A stretch of 22,372 nt of DNA, taken from the IMG/VR virus record IMGVR_UViG_3300046464_000199, positions 1 through 22,372 of that record; one strand, 5' to 3'. Position 1 is the first letter of the stretch, and each line of letters starts with the position of its first letter. Below, one piece after another: positions 13,301 to 19,875 of this stretch. The position numbers and the translations under genes were made by a program. The notes beneath the pieces are model-generated. The model made no database searches. It was not told the origin of the DNA and was given only the letters and a program-made list of their open reading frames with translations. Source of the stretch: a virus.

Positions 13301-13308
13301 TATTTAGT
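13301..13308 (-). promoter_or_regulatory. Late promoter of the desaturase gene
   Basis: Minus-strand octamer ACTAAATA, about 26 bases before the ATG at 13274, with a CTGGAG site 6 bases ahead of it. It is the opposite arm of the same palindrome, so both genes are likely to fire at the same time. Confidence 0.55.
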
Positions 13309-13326
13309 CAATTAAGGAAACCATAT

Positions 13327-14265
13327 ATGGCTCAGGAATTATTCCAATATAAAATAACAGAACCAGAAGACAATACATTTGCAGATATTTTTGCAGACAT
13401 TACGCATCAATGTAATATGACCTGCAAGAACTGTTACATTCCTGGACGTGATATTCCTGATATGGATTTGGATAAGTTTAAAGACTTTATGAGTAAATTA
13501 GGTGGTAGAGCATTTATACGTATTATCGGTGCAGAACCAACTGTTGCACCCCAATGTGCAGAATTTATTCGTGCAGTATATGAGCATGGTAGAACTAATG
13601 GAAGAAAGCATAGTTGTACATTAGTAACAAATGGCCTAAGATTATCTCATAAAAAATATTTAGATAAGCTATTTGAAGCAGGATTGAGAAGTGTCACACT
13701 AAGCCTTAATGGAGTAGATAATGACGATTGGTATGAACAAATTGATGAAATGCGTTGTGCTACTAAAAAACTAAAAGCACTACGTAACGTAGTCGATAGA
13801 AAAATGAACTTAAACACAGGTACAATTATCGTTCCAGAAATTAATTATGAGGCTCCTGCAAGATTAAATGAACTTATTGAACGTGAAAAAATTAGAAACA
13901 TAATGATGCGAATTAAAAACGTTGGACAGATTGGAAGATATCAAAAAGACGCAGATGGCAACATTAAATTAGATGGGCTAGTCAAACTATGTGCAGACCA
14001 ATTTAATGTCTCAGAGGACTATATTTGGAGCTTTCACGGTGTACCTTACTATAATAAATTCATCGAAAAGAATAGCATCTTATTCCCATTAAGAGAGGGT
14101 AATAAACTATTAAATAGAGGTCGATGGGTAAAAATAACAAATTGGGATACAGACAATGAAGGTGGTATACCGGATCCCGGAAGTATAAGAAGAGGTCGTA
14201 TCACACAGAATTTCAAACTAGCACCATTCTATGAACACGTAAAAGAAAACGAAGGCGGGTATTAG
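13327..14265 (+). CDS. Radical SAM enzyme
   Basis: A 312-residue protein with the CxxxCxxC motif at C29-C33-C36 (CNMTCKNC), which binds the [4Fe-4S] cluster, and the supporting SAM-binding strands IIGAEPT (66-72, the 'GGEP' motif), TLVTNGLRL (98-106) and VTLSLNG (123-129). There is no C-terminal cysteine cluster, so no SPASM/twitch domain is visible. It is not QueE-like in its cysteine spacing. The reaction is unknown; the next gene, with a 0-base gap, encodes an alpha/beta-hydrolase-like protein, implying a two-gene pathway. A late octamer and an AAGGAAA ribosome site precede it. Confidence 0.85.
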   Translation: MAQELFQYKITEPEDNTFADIFADITHQCNMTCKNCYIPGRDIPDMDLDKFKDFMSKLGGRAFIRIIGAEPTVAPQCAEFIRAVYEHGRTNGRKHSCTLVTNGLRLSHKKYLDKLFEAGLRSVTLSLNGVDNDDWYEQIDEMRCATKKLKALRNVVDRKMNLNTGTIIVPEINYEAPARLNELIEREKIRNIMMRIKNVGQIGRYQKDADGNIKLDGLVKLCADQFNVSEDYIWSFHGVPYYNKFIEKNSILFPLREGNKLLNRGRWVKITNWDTDNEGGIPDPGSIRRGRITQNFKLAPFYEHVKENEGGY

Positions 14266-15294
14266 ATGATAATACATATGCGTGGTCTGGATATAGATTT
14301 AGATAATGAAATAGACATTTACTTTCTACATGAACGTGTAATGTATGATAAAGTAAAGCAACTAGAATCTTTATCTGATACCGATATATATACTAAAATA
14401 TTTAAAAAAGAAGTTCAAAAAACATATCTTTGCAAAGTCAATGAGGGCAGTTATAACACATTTAAAAATGTAGTGCATACTTACGATGAAGAACGTTTCG
14501 AAAATGTAAGCAAAGACTTTACGATGTGTTGGAAAAAGACAGACAAAGAGTATGATACTCTTATAATAAATCTAACTAGTTTTGCAGGACACGAAGGTAG
14601 ACTAACAAGCCCTCTAACAAATGTTAGTGATAAAATAATAAATTTAGACACTGACTTACTAATTGTCAATGAAGACCCTTTTAGATTTCCAGAAAGTCTA
14701 TATCCTAGTGCAATGATTCTTGGTGTTAGCAAAGATAATGATACACAAGAAAAAACGTGTAATCAAATACGAAAGTATATAAAGAAAGATTATAAAAACG
14801 TTATCATCTATGCGGATTCAAAACATGCCGGTAGTGCAGTAAGCATTGCATATCATCTAAAAGATATTGTAACAAATGTACTTGTTACTGGTGGACAAAC
14901 TACATATTCCTGGGATCATTCACCATGGGTTAAACGTTATATGAAATGGCATAATAGACCAATAGAGTTATCAGACCAAACTTTAGATATGACTGATGTT
15001 GCTATTATATCAATGATAAAAGGTTGGGGGTACAAAAAACTAAACATCAAATCTGAAATTCTAGACCCTTTTAGATTCTTAAATGAATATCCAAATATTA
15101 GAGTAGATTACCTTTACGGGAAATATGATAGCGACTACTATCCATTTTTAGAATATATAAGGCAGTTTGACTACAAAAATTTACATATACAAGAGATAGA
15201 CTATAAAATATCAGAAACACAAAAGCACAATATAAGACCTTATGTCGATAGAAAATTGCTTAAGAGTTATGTAGATAATCCTCCAAAGCCTTAA
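14266..15294 (+). CDS. Alpha/beta-hydrolase-like protein partnered with the radical SAM gene
   Basis: 342 residues. The segment NVIIYADSKHAGSAVSIAYHL (178-198) has the strand-turn-helix shape of a nucleophile elbow with Ser185; it departs from GxSxG as A-D-S-K-H, as in the Asp2-type 'IYG(D/S)SKGG' esterases. Later, VDYLYGKYDSDYYPFLEYI and TQKHNIRPYV could supply acid and His. The N-terminal 100 residues are distinct and start MIIHMRGLDIDLDNEIDIYF. A substrate is not known; an acyl or glycan esterase or transferase is plausible. The ATG directly follows the stop of the radical SAM gene (TAG ATG), so the two are co-translated. The 3' end overlaps the convergent minus gene by 35 bases. Confidence 0.6.
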   Translation: MIIHMRGLDIDLDNEIDIYFLHERVMYDKVKQLESLSDTDIYTKIFKKEVQKTYLCKVNEGSYNTFKNVVHTYDEERFENVSKDFTMCWKKTDKEYDTLIINLTSFAGHEGRLTSPLTNVSDKIINLDTDLLIVNEDPFRFPESLYPSAMILGVSKDNDTQEKTCNQIRKYIKKDYKNVIIYADSKHAGSAVSIAYHLKDIVTNVLVTGGQTTYSWDHSPWVKRYMKWHNRPIELSDQTLDMTDVAIISMIKGWGYKKLNIKSEILDPFRFLNEYPNIRVDYLYGKYDSDYYPFLEYIRQFDYKNLHIQEIDYKISETQKHNIRPYVDRKLLKSYVDNPPKP

Positions 15295-16042
15295 TGAAGT
15301 TTGGATTATTTGTTTTCGTTTCTTTATATAATTTTTTCGTATACCAATTTAGCAAATCCATTTTTTCTGTATTGTAATTAGATTTGTATTCTTCAAACTT
15401 TTCTCTATTTACATCACCATATAAAACTATATCTTTTGCAGACAGTTTATCTATATCTTCAATAATGAATAATTTTTCTTTTGGTATGCATTCTAATGCG
15501 CCTTTTTGTTTGTCTACTTGAGAACTAAAAACGCCAAAGAAAGTTTCTAAATCTGTATCTGAGTCATGAATTCTACTTGTGTAATATTCATTACATGCAA
15601 CTTTAAATATAGCATCAAACTCTAATGGTATTGCTAAGAATTTTGTTTTAGTATTTTTAAATTTATTCGTAATCGTTCTATAAATAACAGGATTATCACC
15701 GTGCCCAAATGTTGGGTGTGTATTAAACAATACTTTTTTTGGTTGCATCTTATCATAATGAGGCTGAAATTCTAACCATATTTTATGAGACAACATGAAG
15801 TCTGTATAATTCTCTACATGTTCATACCCGCCGCCTCTAAGACTCAATGCATATCTATTCCTTCTTACAAGAGAATTATTTGCTTCCCAATACCTATCAC
15901 CGTCAGGCATATGAGCATAATTATCATAGAAGTCTTCTATCGAATAAGATATAATACCAGAAACATAATCTCCATATGTTCCTGCATAATATTCTAATAA
16001 ATGTGTTTCTTGTTCAAGTTGTGATGGAATAATATTTTTCAT
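15260..16042 (-). CDS. Unknown protein with an AGTYGDYVSG N-terminal motif
   Basis: 260 residues from the ATG at 16042, chosen because it overlaps the upstream stop as ATGA. The protein has LLEYYAGTYGDYVSGIISY near the N-terminus, NTHPTFGHGDNPVIYRT in the middle, KFLAIPLEFDAIFKVACNEYY and a Lys/Asn-rich helical tail. In layout it resembles the plus-strand protein at 10524 (NYNGATGGDFLRSC, then ITHDPF, then IYWIFNTT): glycine turn plus 'GD[FY]', a 'TH.' segment, and a strand-turn leading to a helix. I do not recognise a family; a sulfotransferase- or glycosyltransferase-like fold is possible. It is translationally coupled to the phosphoribosyltransferase gene. Confidence 0.55.
   Translation of the reverse strand: MKNIIPSQLEQETHLLEYYAGTYGDYVSGIISYSIEDFYDNYAHMPDGDRYWEANNSLVRRNRYALSLRGGGYEHVENYTDFMLSHKIWLEFQPHYDKMQPKKVLFNTHPTFGHGDNPVIYRTITNKFKNTKTKFLAIPLEFDAIFKVACNEYYTSRIHDSDTDLETFFGVFSSQVDKQKGALECIPKEKLFIIEDIDKLSAKDIVLYGDVNREKFEEYKSNYNTEKMDLLNWYTKKLYKETKTNNPNFIKALEDYLHNS
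15276..15318 (+). terminator. Possible weak terminator of the radical SAM/hydrolase unit
   Basis: TAATCC-(TCC)-AAA and TTTGGATTA can form a bulged hairpin, followed by a T-rich stretch (TTTGTTTTCGTTTC). It lies in the convergent overlap with the opposite gene. The bulge and interrupted T-run make this tentative. Confidence 0.3.
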
Positions 16043-16539
16043 TGTTCCCAAGGAAATGTTATCCAATTGTCATCTTCTGAGTATAGTTCTTCATAATAAT
16101 AATCAGTATCTACAATAGAATTTGGATCCATAATAAGTGATGCAAACTTAACATTATCGTGCCAAATGTTTTCCCAAGTTAACGTATCGTTAGGTAAGCA
16201 ACCAGCTTTCCAATCATTCATGAGCCATGCAAGAGCATCACCGCCACGATTGATATCGTCAATAACTAATATGTTTTTTTGCTTATCTTTGTAACCAAAG
16301 GCATCTTCTGCCATCCAGCAATTACTTTCTGTATTTTCTTCAAGTCCATCTGCACCAAGTTGTATTGAAAGTGTATGCATTGGAATGTTAGTCATATGAG
16401 ATAACATAACCGCTGGTACTAACCCACCACGTGTTATACCAACAATATAATCAGGTCTCCATTCACTTTCATACATTTGCATTGCAATGTGTTGAATGCC
16501 TTTTTCTACTTTAGACCAATCGTAGTTAATTGTTTTCAT
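16039..16539 (-). CDS. Phosphoribosyltransferase (type I PRTase)
   Basis: 166 residues from the ATG at 16539, preceded by GGAGG. The PRPP-binding signature is NILVIDDINRGGDALAW (two acidic residues followed by a Gly-rich loop), and IVGITRGGLVPAVMLS is the N-terminal phosphate-binding loop of hypoxanthine/xanthine-type PRTases. Family members join a base to PRPP to make a nucleotide; the base here cannot be told. The C-terminus contains many Asp, Glu and aromatic residues (DTDYYYEELYSEDDNWITF). A PRPP synthetase is encoded elsewhere in the window, so the phage may both make and use PRPP. It overlaps the upstream gene by 14 bases and the downstream gene by 4. Confidence 0.85.
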   Translation of the reverse strand: MKTINYDWSKVEKGIQHIAMQMYESEWRPDYIVGITRGGLVPAVMLSHMTNIPMHTLSIQLGADGLEENTESNCWMAEDAFGYKDKQKNILVIDDINRGGDALAWLMNDWKAGCLPNDTLTWENIWHDNVKFASLIMDPNSIVDTDYYYEELYSEDDNWITFPWEQ

Positions 16540-17056
16540 TATCGTCCTCCACATCAGGTCCATCTAATAATGCCTCTGCGGCTTTATATTGGTCATACAA
16601 ATCTTGTAACACTGTATACTTTTCTAACATTTCTTTTTTTGGTTCTAAAATAGCCATACGTTTTTTAATAATGTCAACTGTTTTAAATAAATCGCTAATC
16701 TTTCTTTCTTCACCATCGACACTTAATGTTATATCTTGTTCTACATCAGTATATACTGAACTCAAATCAATACTTCCTGCATTATCAAATAGATGTTGAT
16801 AGTCTGGAGAGGCAGACGTAGTAATTGTTGTACCAGATGATGTAAGTGTTGATGTATCTATTGTATATGTTTTGTTTAAATCTAACCAATCTCTGGACAT
16901 ATCATAACTGTTTCCAGTTATTTCTTCGTATTCATCTGCTAGTTTTATCAATTCTTTTTCATCACTGCCAAACTCTCGTTTAGTTACAGTTTTACCACCG
17001 TCTGGACTTTCATAGATATATTTTTTAATCATATTATCAATATCATCATCGTTCAT
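16526..17056 (-). CDS. Phage protein of unknown function with a C-terminal coiled coil
   Basis: 176 residues: MNDDDIDNMIKKYIYE, a region of Ser/Thr repeats (TIDTSTLTSSGTTITTSASPD) and a C-terminal helical stretch (ISDLFKTVDIIKKRMAILEPKKEMLEKYTVLQDLYDQYKAAEALL) that should form a coiled coil, then an acidic tail (DGPDVEDDNENN). The C-terminal pattern recalls small helical proteins common in T4-like marine phages, with no known function. It overlaps the genes on each side, and AAGGG precedes the start. It may be a scaffold or adaptor. Confidence 0.55.
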   Translation of the reverse strand: MNDDDIDNMIKKYIYESPDGGKTVTKREFGSDEKELIKLADEYEEITGNSYDMSRDWLDLNKTYTIDTSTLTSSGTTITTSASPDYQHLFDNAGSIDLSSVYTDVEQDITLSVDGEERKISDLFKTVDIIKKRMAILEPKKEMLEKYTVLQDLYDQYKAAEALLDGPDVEDDNENN

Positions 17057-17264
17057 CGCCCTTTTCCTTATCTGTTGGTTCCAATACTTTTCTTAAAGCC
17101 CAATTACCTTCATGAGTCATATACCATTCTAATTCATCTTCTTCTGTCCAACCTAAACTTTCTAATAACCCATTAGGCAAATTAAAGTAAAACTCTTTTG
17201 TATTTGGGTCTTCTTTTACTTCTGCTTGATATACAGTAGGACGTGAAATTTTCTTAGTGCCCAT
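17046..17264 (-). CDS. Small AbrB-like protein, tentative
   Basis: 72 residues. After a short basic N-terminus it has FYFNLPNGLLESLGWTEEDELEWYM and a closing WALRKV, which matches the layout of AbrB/SpoVT swapped-hairpin DNA-binding domains ('ipkelLe.LGW..GD.lew......L..'), though I base this only on pattern. It could be a small transcriptional regulator. It has a GGGAGA ribosome site and overlaps the next gene by 11 bases. Confidence 0.5.
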   Translation of the reverse strand: MGTKKISRPTVYQAEVKEDPNTKEFYFNLPNGLLESLGWTEEDELEWYMTHEGNWALRKVLEPTDKEKGDER

Positions 17265-17265
17265 A

Positions 17266-17451
17266 TTATCTCCCTAAAAATCTTTTAGCCGCATCAATAG
17301 GATTTCTCAATCCTTCATATGTCTTATCAATAAACTCTATATGTTTACCTAGCTTTTCATTTAGTTCATCTAAACTCTTTTGTAAGTCATTTACTTTTAC
17401 ATTCAACAATTCAATATCTTTTAAAAGTTTTTCTTCACTACTTGGTTTCAT
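17266..17451 (-). CDS. Small coiled-coil phage protein
   Basis: 61 residues, nearly all heptad repeat: LLKDIELLNVKVNDLQKSLDELNEKLGKHIEFI, then a conserved-looking C-terminus TYEGLRNPIDAAKRFLGR. Small proteins with this ending occur in marine T4-like phages; function unknown. It sits directly between the zinc-finger gene and the AbrB-like gene with 2-base and 1-base gaps, indicating co-translation. The charged coiled coil suggests an oligomerising adaptor. Confidence 0.55.
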   Translation of the reverse strand: MKPSSEEKLLKDIELLNVKVNDLQKSLDELNEKLGKHIEFIDKTYEGLRNPIDAAKRFLGR

Positions 17452-17453
17452 TT

Positions 17454-18125
17454 TTAAATACCTGCCTTCTCTAAAATATCTTTTACGAAAATAACATCGT
17501 CTTTTCTGACTTCAAATTTTCTTGTCCAAAATGTTGGTTCAAGATATTCATTAACTAAATTCAATTCATGGTCATTGAAACTATTTATAAGTTCAACACC
17601 AGACACAGAATTAAAAATAATCCAAGGGCTAATGCGTCCGGATTTGATCCAGTGTATAGCACGTGGCTTACTAATCTCCCTAAAGAATACATTATACGGT
17701 CTATCATTTTCTCTACTCCATTGTTGCATCAAAAGAATGCCTCTTTCAACTGCACGTTCGGCTGTTTCTTTTTTGTTTAGTTCTCTAATATATGTTTCAT
17801 AAACTGCATCACTTGTCCATTTATCAAGTTTAACACTTGTTGTAATAACAAAGTCAATAAACTTTTCTGGATCAATAGCATTTACATCTAGCATATATTT
17901 ACCAAATTTTGTAAAGCCTGTATAATATTTACTCTTTGCGAATTGTTCATATGTTTTCTTTTTACTACCTTGCGTAGTCAATTCATAAAATCTGTTATAA
18001 GCAAGAAATCCTAATCTAACATACTTAGAATCCTTATTGACCCATCTACGTTTTTGTTCGCACATATGGGCAGAAAGAGTCTTTTCTCTTTGAAAACTTT
18101 TACCACAGAATTTACATTCAAACAT
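17454..18125 (-). CDS. C2H2 zinc-finger-containing phage protein
   Basis: About 223 residues from the ATG at 18125 (a GTG two codons earlier is possible). The first 25 residues, FECKFCGKSFQREKTLSAHMCEQK, form a zinc finger with C-x2-C and a His/Cys pair (AHMC, a C2HC variant). The rest is helical with aromatic and basic residues (KYVRLGFLAYNRFYEL, HWIKSGRISPWIIFNSVSG). It is similar in type to unassigned zinc-finger proteins of marine T4-like phages and is probably nucleic-acid-binding. The gene is followed by small genes and preceded by the tRNA, all on the minus strand. Confidence 0.6.
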   Translation of the reverse strand: MFECKFCGKSFQREKTLSAHMCEQKRRWVNKDSKYVRLGFLAYNRFYELTTQGSKKKTYEQFAKSKYYTGFTKFGKYMLDVNAIDPEKFIDFVITTSVKLDKWTSDAVYETYIRELNKKETAERAVERGILLMQQWSRENDRPYNVFFREISKPRAIHWIKSGRISPWIIFNSVSGVELINSFNDHELNLVNEYLEPTFWTRKFEVRKDDVIFVKDILEKAGI

Positions 18126-18141
18126 TAACACATTCTCTTTT

Positions 18142-18218
18142 TGGCGGACCCGAGAGGATTCGAACCTCTGACCTCTTGTTTCGTAGACAAGCGTTCTATC
18201 CAGCTGAACTACGGGTCC
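18142..18218 (-). tRNA. tRNA-Arg (anticodon ACG), CCA encoded
   Basis: A full cloverleaf is visible on the minus strand: acceptor stem GGACCCG/CGGGTCC, D-arm AGTTCAGCTGGATAGAAC, anticodon stem CTTGT/ACAAG with the loop CTACGAA (anticodon ACG), T-arm CAGAGGTTCGAATCCTCT, discriminator G and an encoded CCA. A34 needs deamination to inosine by the host TadA to read CGU/CGC/CGA. It sits between the acidic protein gene and the zinc-finger gene in the same orientation. Confidence 0.95.
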
Positions 18219-18225
18219 GTTCGGT

Positions 18226-18714
18226 TTAGTAGCTATTAGCTTCTCCGTCTGCTTCTACGGCTGAAACGCCGCCATGGATTTGCCAATTACAACCCTGTGA
18301 CTCATAACCTTTTTCTTCTAAAAACTCATATCGGGATTGCCATTCTTCGCTTTCCAATTGAGCATCATAGTCTTCTTCTAGTTTTTCTTTATCATCATCA
18401 GACCATTCGTTATCGCCACTTCCGTAGAAAATAAAGTCTTCCGAACAGCCATCAAATGTTTCAATCATTTCGATATTTTCATAATCTTCATAATCCCATA
18501 TCTCACCATCTTCACCTAAAGATGATTGTAGATAGCCACATTCTTCTTCATTTGCTACAGTAATTCTAAATGTACCATTACGCCATAGCACTTCTGTATT
18601 AAGTGCCTTACCGCTTTCATGCCTAAACATTTCAATCTCTGTTAGACTTTTCTTAAAGTAAGCATTGATATCGTATGAGCCACCTACTTTAATTTCAGTT
18701 ACTTCTTCACTCAT
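18226..18714 (-). CDS. Very acidic small protein
   Basis: 162 residues from the ATG at 18714 (chosen over a GTG one codon upstream). By eye count it has about 43 Asp/Glu against 11 Lys/Arg, with runs such as EIWDYEDYENIEM and SDDDKEKLEEDYDAQLESEEW. Such strong net negative charge is typical of DNA-mimic or anti-restriction proteins and of some histone-like-protein inhibitors, but it also occurs in unrelated conserved phage proteins. A C-terminal segment, GCNWQIHGGVSAVEADGEA, is less charged. It overlaps the 56-residue gene upstream. Its function is unknown. Confidence 0.6.
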   Translation of the reverse strand: MSEEVTEIKVGGSYDINAYFKKSLTEIEMFRHESGKALNTEVLWRNGTFRITVANEEECGYLQSSLGEDGEIWDYEDYENIEMIETFDGCSEDFIFYGSGDNEWSDDDKEKLEEDYDAQLESEEWQSRYEFLEEKGYESQGCNWQIHGGVSAVEADGEANSY

Positions 18715-18877
18715 CACTTACGCCTTTCACTGTATTTACAAGTTCTTCTACTCTATCTTCCAATACACCAATAGTAGTATGGATATGACCAGTATCATGA
18801 GGTTGTATTCTTGCCTTCTGTACTTCGATTTCACTCACAAGTACTTTTATTGTATTCACTAGTTCATCGTTTGTCAT
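18707..18877 (-). CDS. 56-residue conserved-type coiled-coil protein
   Basis: Translating the minus strand from the ATG at 18877 gives 56 residues: MTNDELVNTIKVLVSEIEVQKARIQ, then QPHDTGHIHTTIGVLEDRVEELV, ending SDE. It is too short for a usual ORF cut-off but fills the gap exactly. The 'QPHDTGHIHTTI.VLE.R..EL' pattern looks strongly constrained and recalls a small protein seen in marine T4-like phages; function is not known. It overlaps the upstream gene by ATGA and the acidic gene by 8 bases, so it is translationally coupled on both sides. Confidence 0.65.
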   Translation of the reverse strand: MTNDELVNTIKVLVSEIEVQKARIQPHDTGHIHTTIGVLEDRVEELVNTVKGVSDE

Positions 18878-19362
18878 TTCTTTTTCCTTTTAGTTTTTGT
18901 TTTACCGAAAATTTCGTCAAACTCTTTATCTGTCATACCAGTATCCTTAGCCATTTGCTTGATATCATCATCTGAATTTAAAGTTCTAAACAATTCTACT
19001 TCATCACCTTTCATATGAGGGTATAACCGTGAAACAAATTGTGAAACATTATCAGTTTTCATTCTTGAGTTTGGCGGTTTTATATATTCATGAAACTGTG
19101 TTTTACCTGTAGAAGTTAAACAGAATAGCTTCCACATCAATTCTTCATGCTTATATAAATCTTTATAATACTTGTTTACAAATTCATTTGTATTAAGTAG
19201 CAGGTCTTCTTTATCTTTTCCTTTGGCACTACTTGCATATCTAAGAAACAACCAACTAGAGAATTGCTTCTTTTTATCATCATCAAGTTTTGAATACCAA
19301 TCAAAATCTTTGCGATCCATCGCACCCAAGATTTCTTTTAGTGGTATTTTTTCAGCCATCAT
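18874..19362 (-). CDS. Possible clamp-loader small-subunit-like (gp62-type) protein
   Basis: 162 residues, helical, with SWLFLRYASSAKG, LLNTNEFVNKYYKDLYKHEELMWKLFCL, a 'YIKPPNSR' turn and a charged C-terminus (DDDIKQMAKDTGMTDKEFDEIFGKTK). The order '.FM.NRALS....NE......K.Q...L....R.KKR' in T4-like gp62 is similar, so a clamp loader A-subunit relationship is possible, but I cannot confirm it and no gp44 or gp45 is visible here. An AAGGA site precedes two adjacent ATGs; I use the first. It lies three genes downstream of uvsW. Confidence 0.5.
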   Translation of the reverse strand: MMAEKIPLKEILGAMDRKDFDWYSKLDDDKKKQFSSWLFLRYASSAKGKDKEDLLLNTNEFVNKYYKDLYKHEELMWKLFCLTSTGKTQFHEYIKPPNSRMKTDNVSQFVSRLYPHMKGDEVELFRTLNSDDDIKQMAKDTGMTDKEFDEIFGKTKTKRKKK

Positions 19363-19370
19363 TATTGTCC

Positions 19371-19874
19371 TTAGAAAAAGTCGTAACTATGTAATACATC
19401 AGGTATTCTATTTAAGTCCTTTACAAAATATGCACACTTTGGTTTATCACCATATTCTAACGGTATAGCCAAGATGTGTCCATACTTTAGTTTTGGAAAA
19501 AACCATTTTACATCTGCAAACACATTGTTAACTTTTATTGGTTGCCAGTCCATTGTAAAGCCTGCGAGAGGATTTGTCAATACTGTATCAAACTTTCTTT
19601 CATTAATACTTGTCAATGGTATGAATTCTAATTCACCTATATTCATATCACCTATTAGTATATTCCAATCTATTGGCATTTCTATATTGTGTGGTCCAAT
19701 GCTTAAACTTATACTAGGTGCATTAAACGTTTCAATAAAAACCAGAGGTATAAAAAAGAAGTCAGGCTCATTTTTATCTGTTACATCCATAACACAATAT
19801 CTGATGTCTTCTATTTCATTTTCTGGTAAACTATTCATTTCATAACATCGATTTTCTACTGTTAATATTTTCAT
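19371..19874 (-). CDS. Conserved-type phage protein next to uvsW, unknown function
   Basis: 167 residues beginning MKILTVENRCYEMNSLPENEIEDIRYCVMD; the rest alternates beta-type segments (FFFIPLVFIETF, ISLSIGPHNIEMPIDW, ELEFIPLTSI, GHILAIPLEYG). No motif is recognised. It starts one base after the uvsW stop, so it is probably translated with it. An AT-rich TAAATT lies 6 bases upstream of the ATG, but with no -35, so I do not call a promoter. Its position next to a recombination helicase hints at a DNA metabolism role without proof. Confidence 0.5.
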   Translation of the reverse strand: MKILTVENRCYEMNSLPENEIEDIRYCVMDVTDKNEPDFFFIPLVFIETFNAPSISLSIGPHNIEMPIDWNILIGDMNIGELEFIPLTSINERKFDTVLTNPLAGFTMDWQPIKVNNVFADVKWFFPKLKYGHILAIPLEYGDKPKCAYFVKDLNRIPDVLHSYDFF

Positions 19875-19875
19875 T

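Noticed and set aside
19474-19845. Plus-strand ORF of 123 codons
   Set aside because: Antisense of the 19371-19874 gene, with no ribosome site and no protein-like domain pattern.
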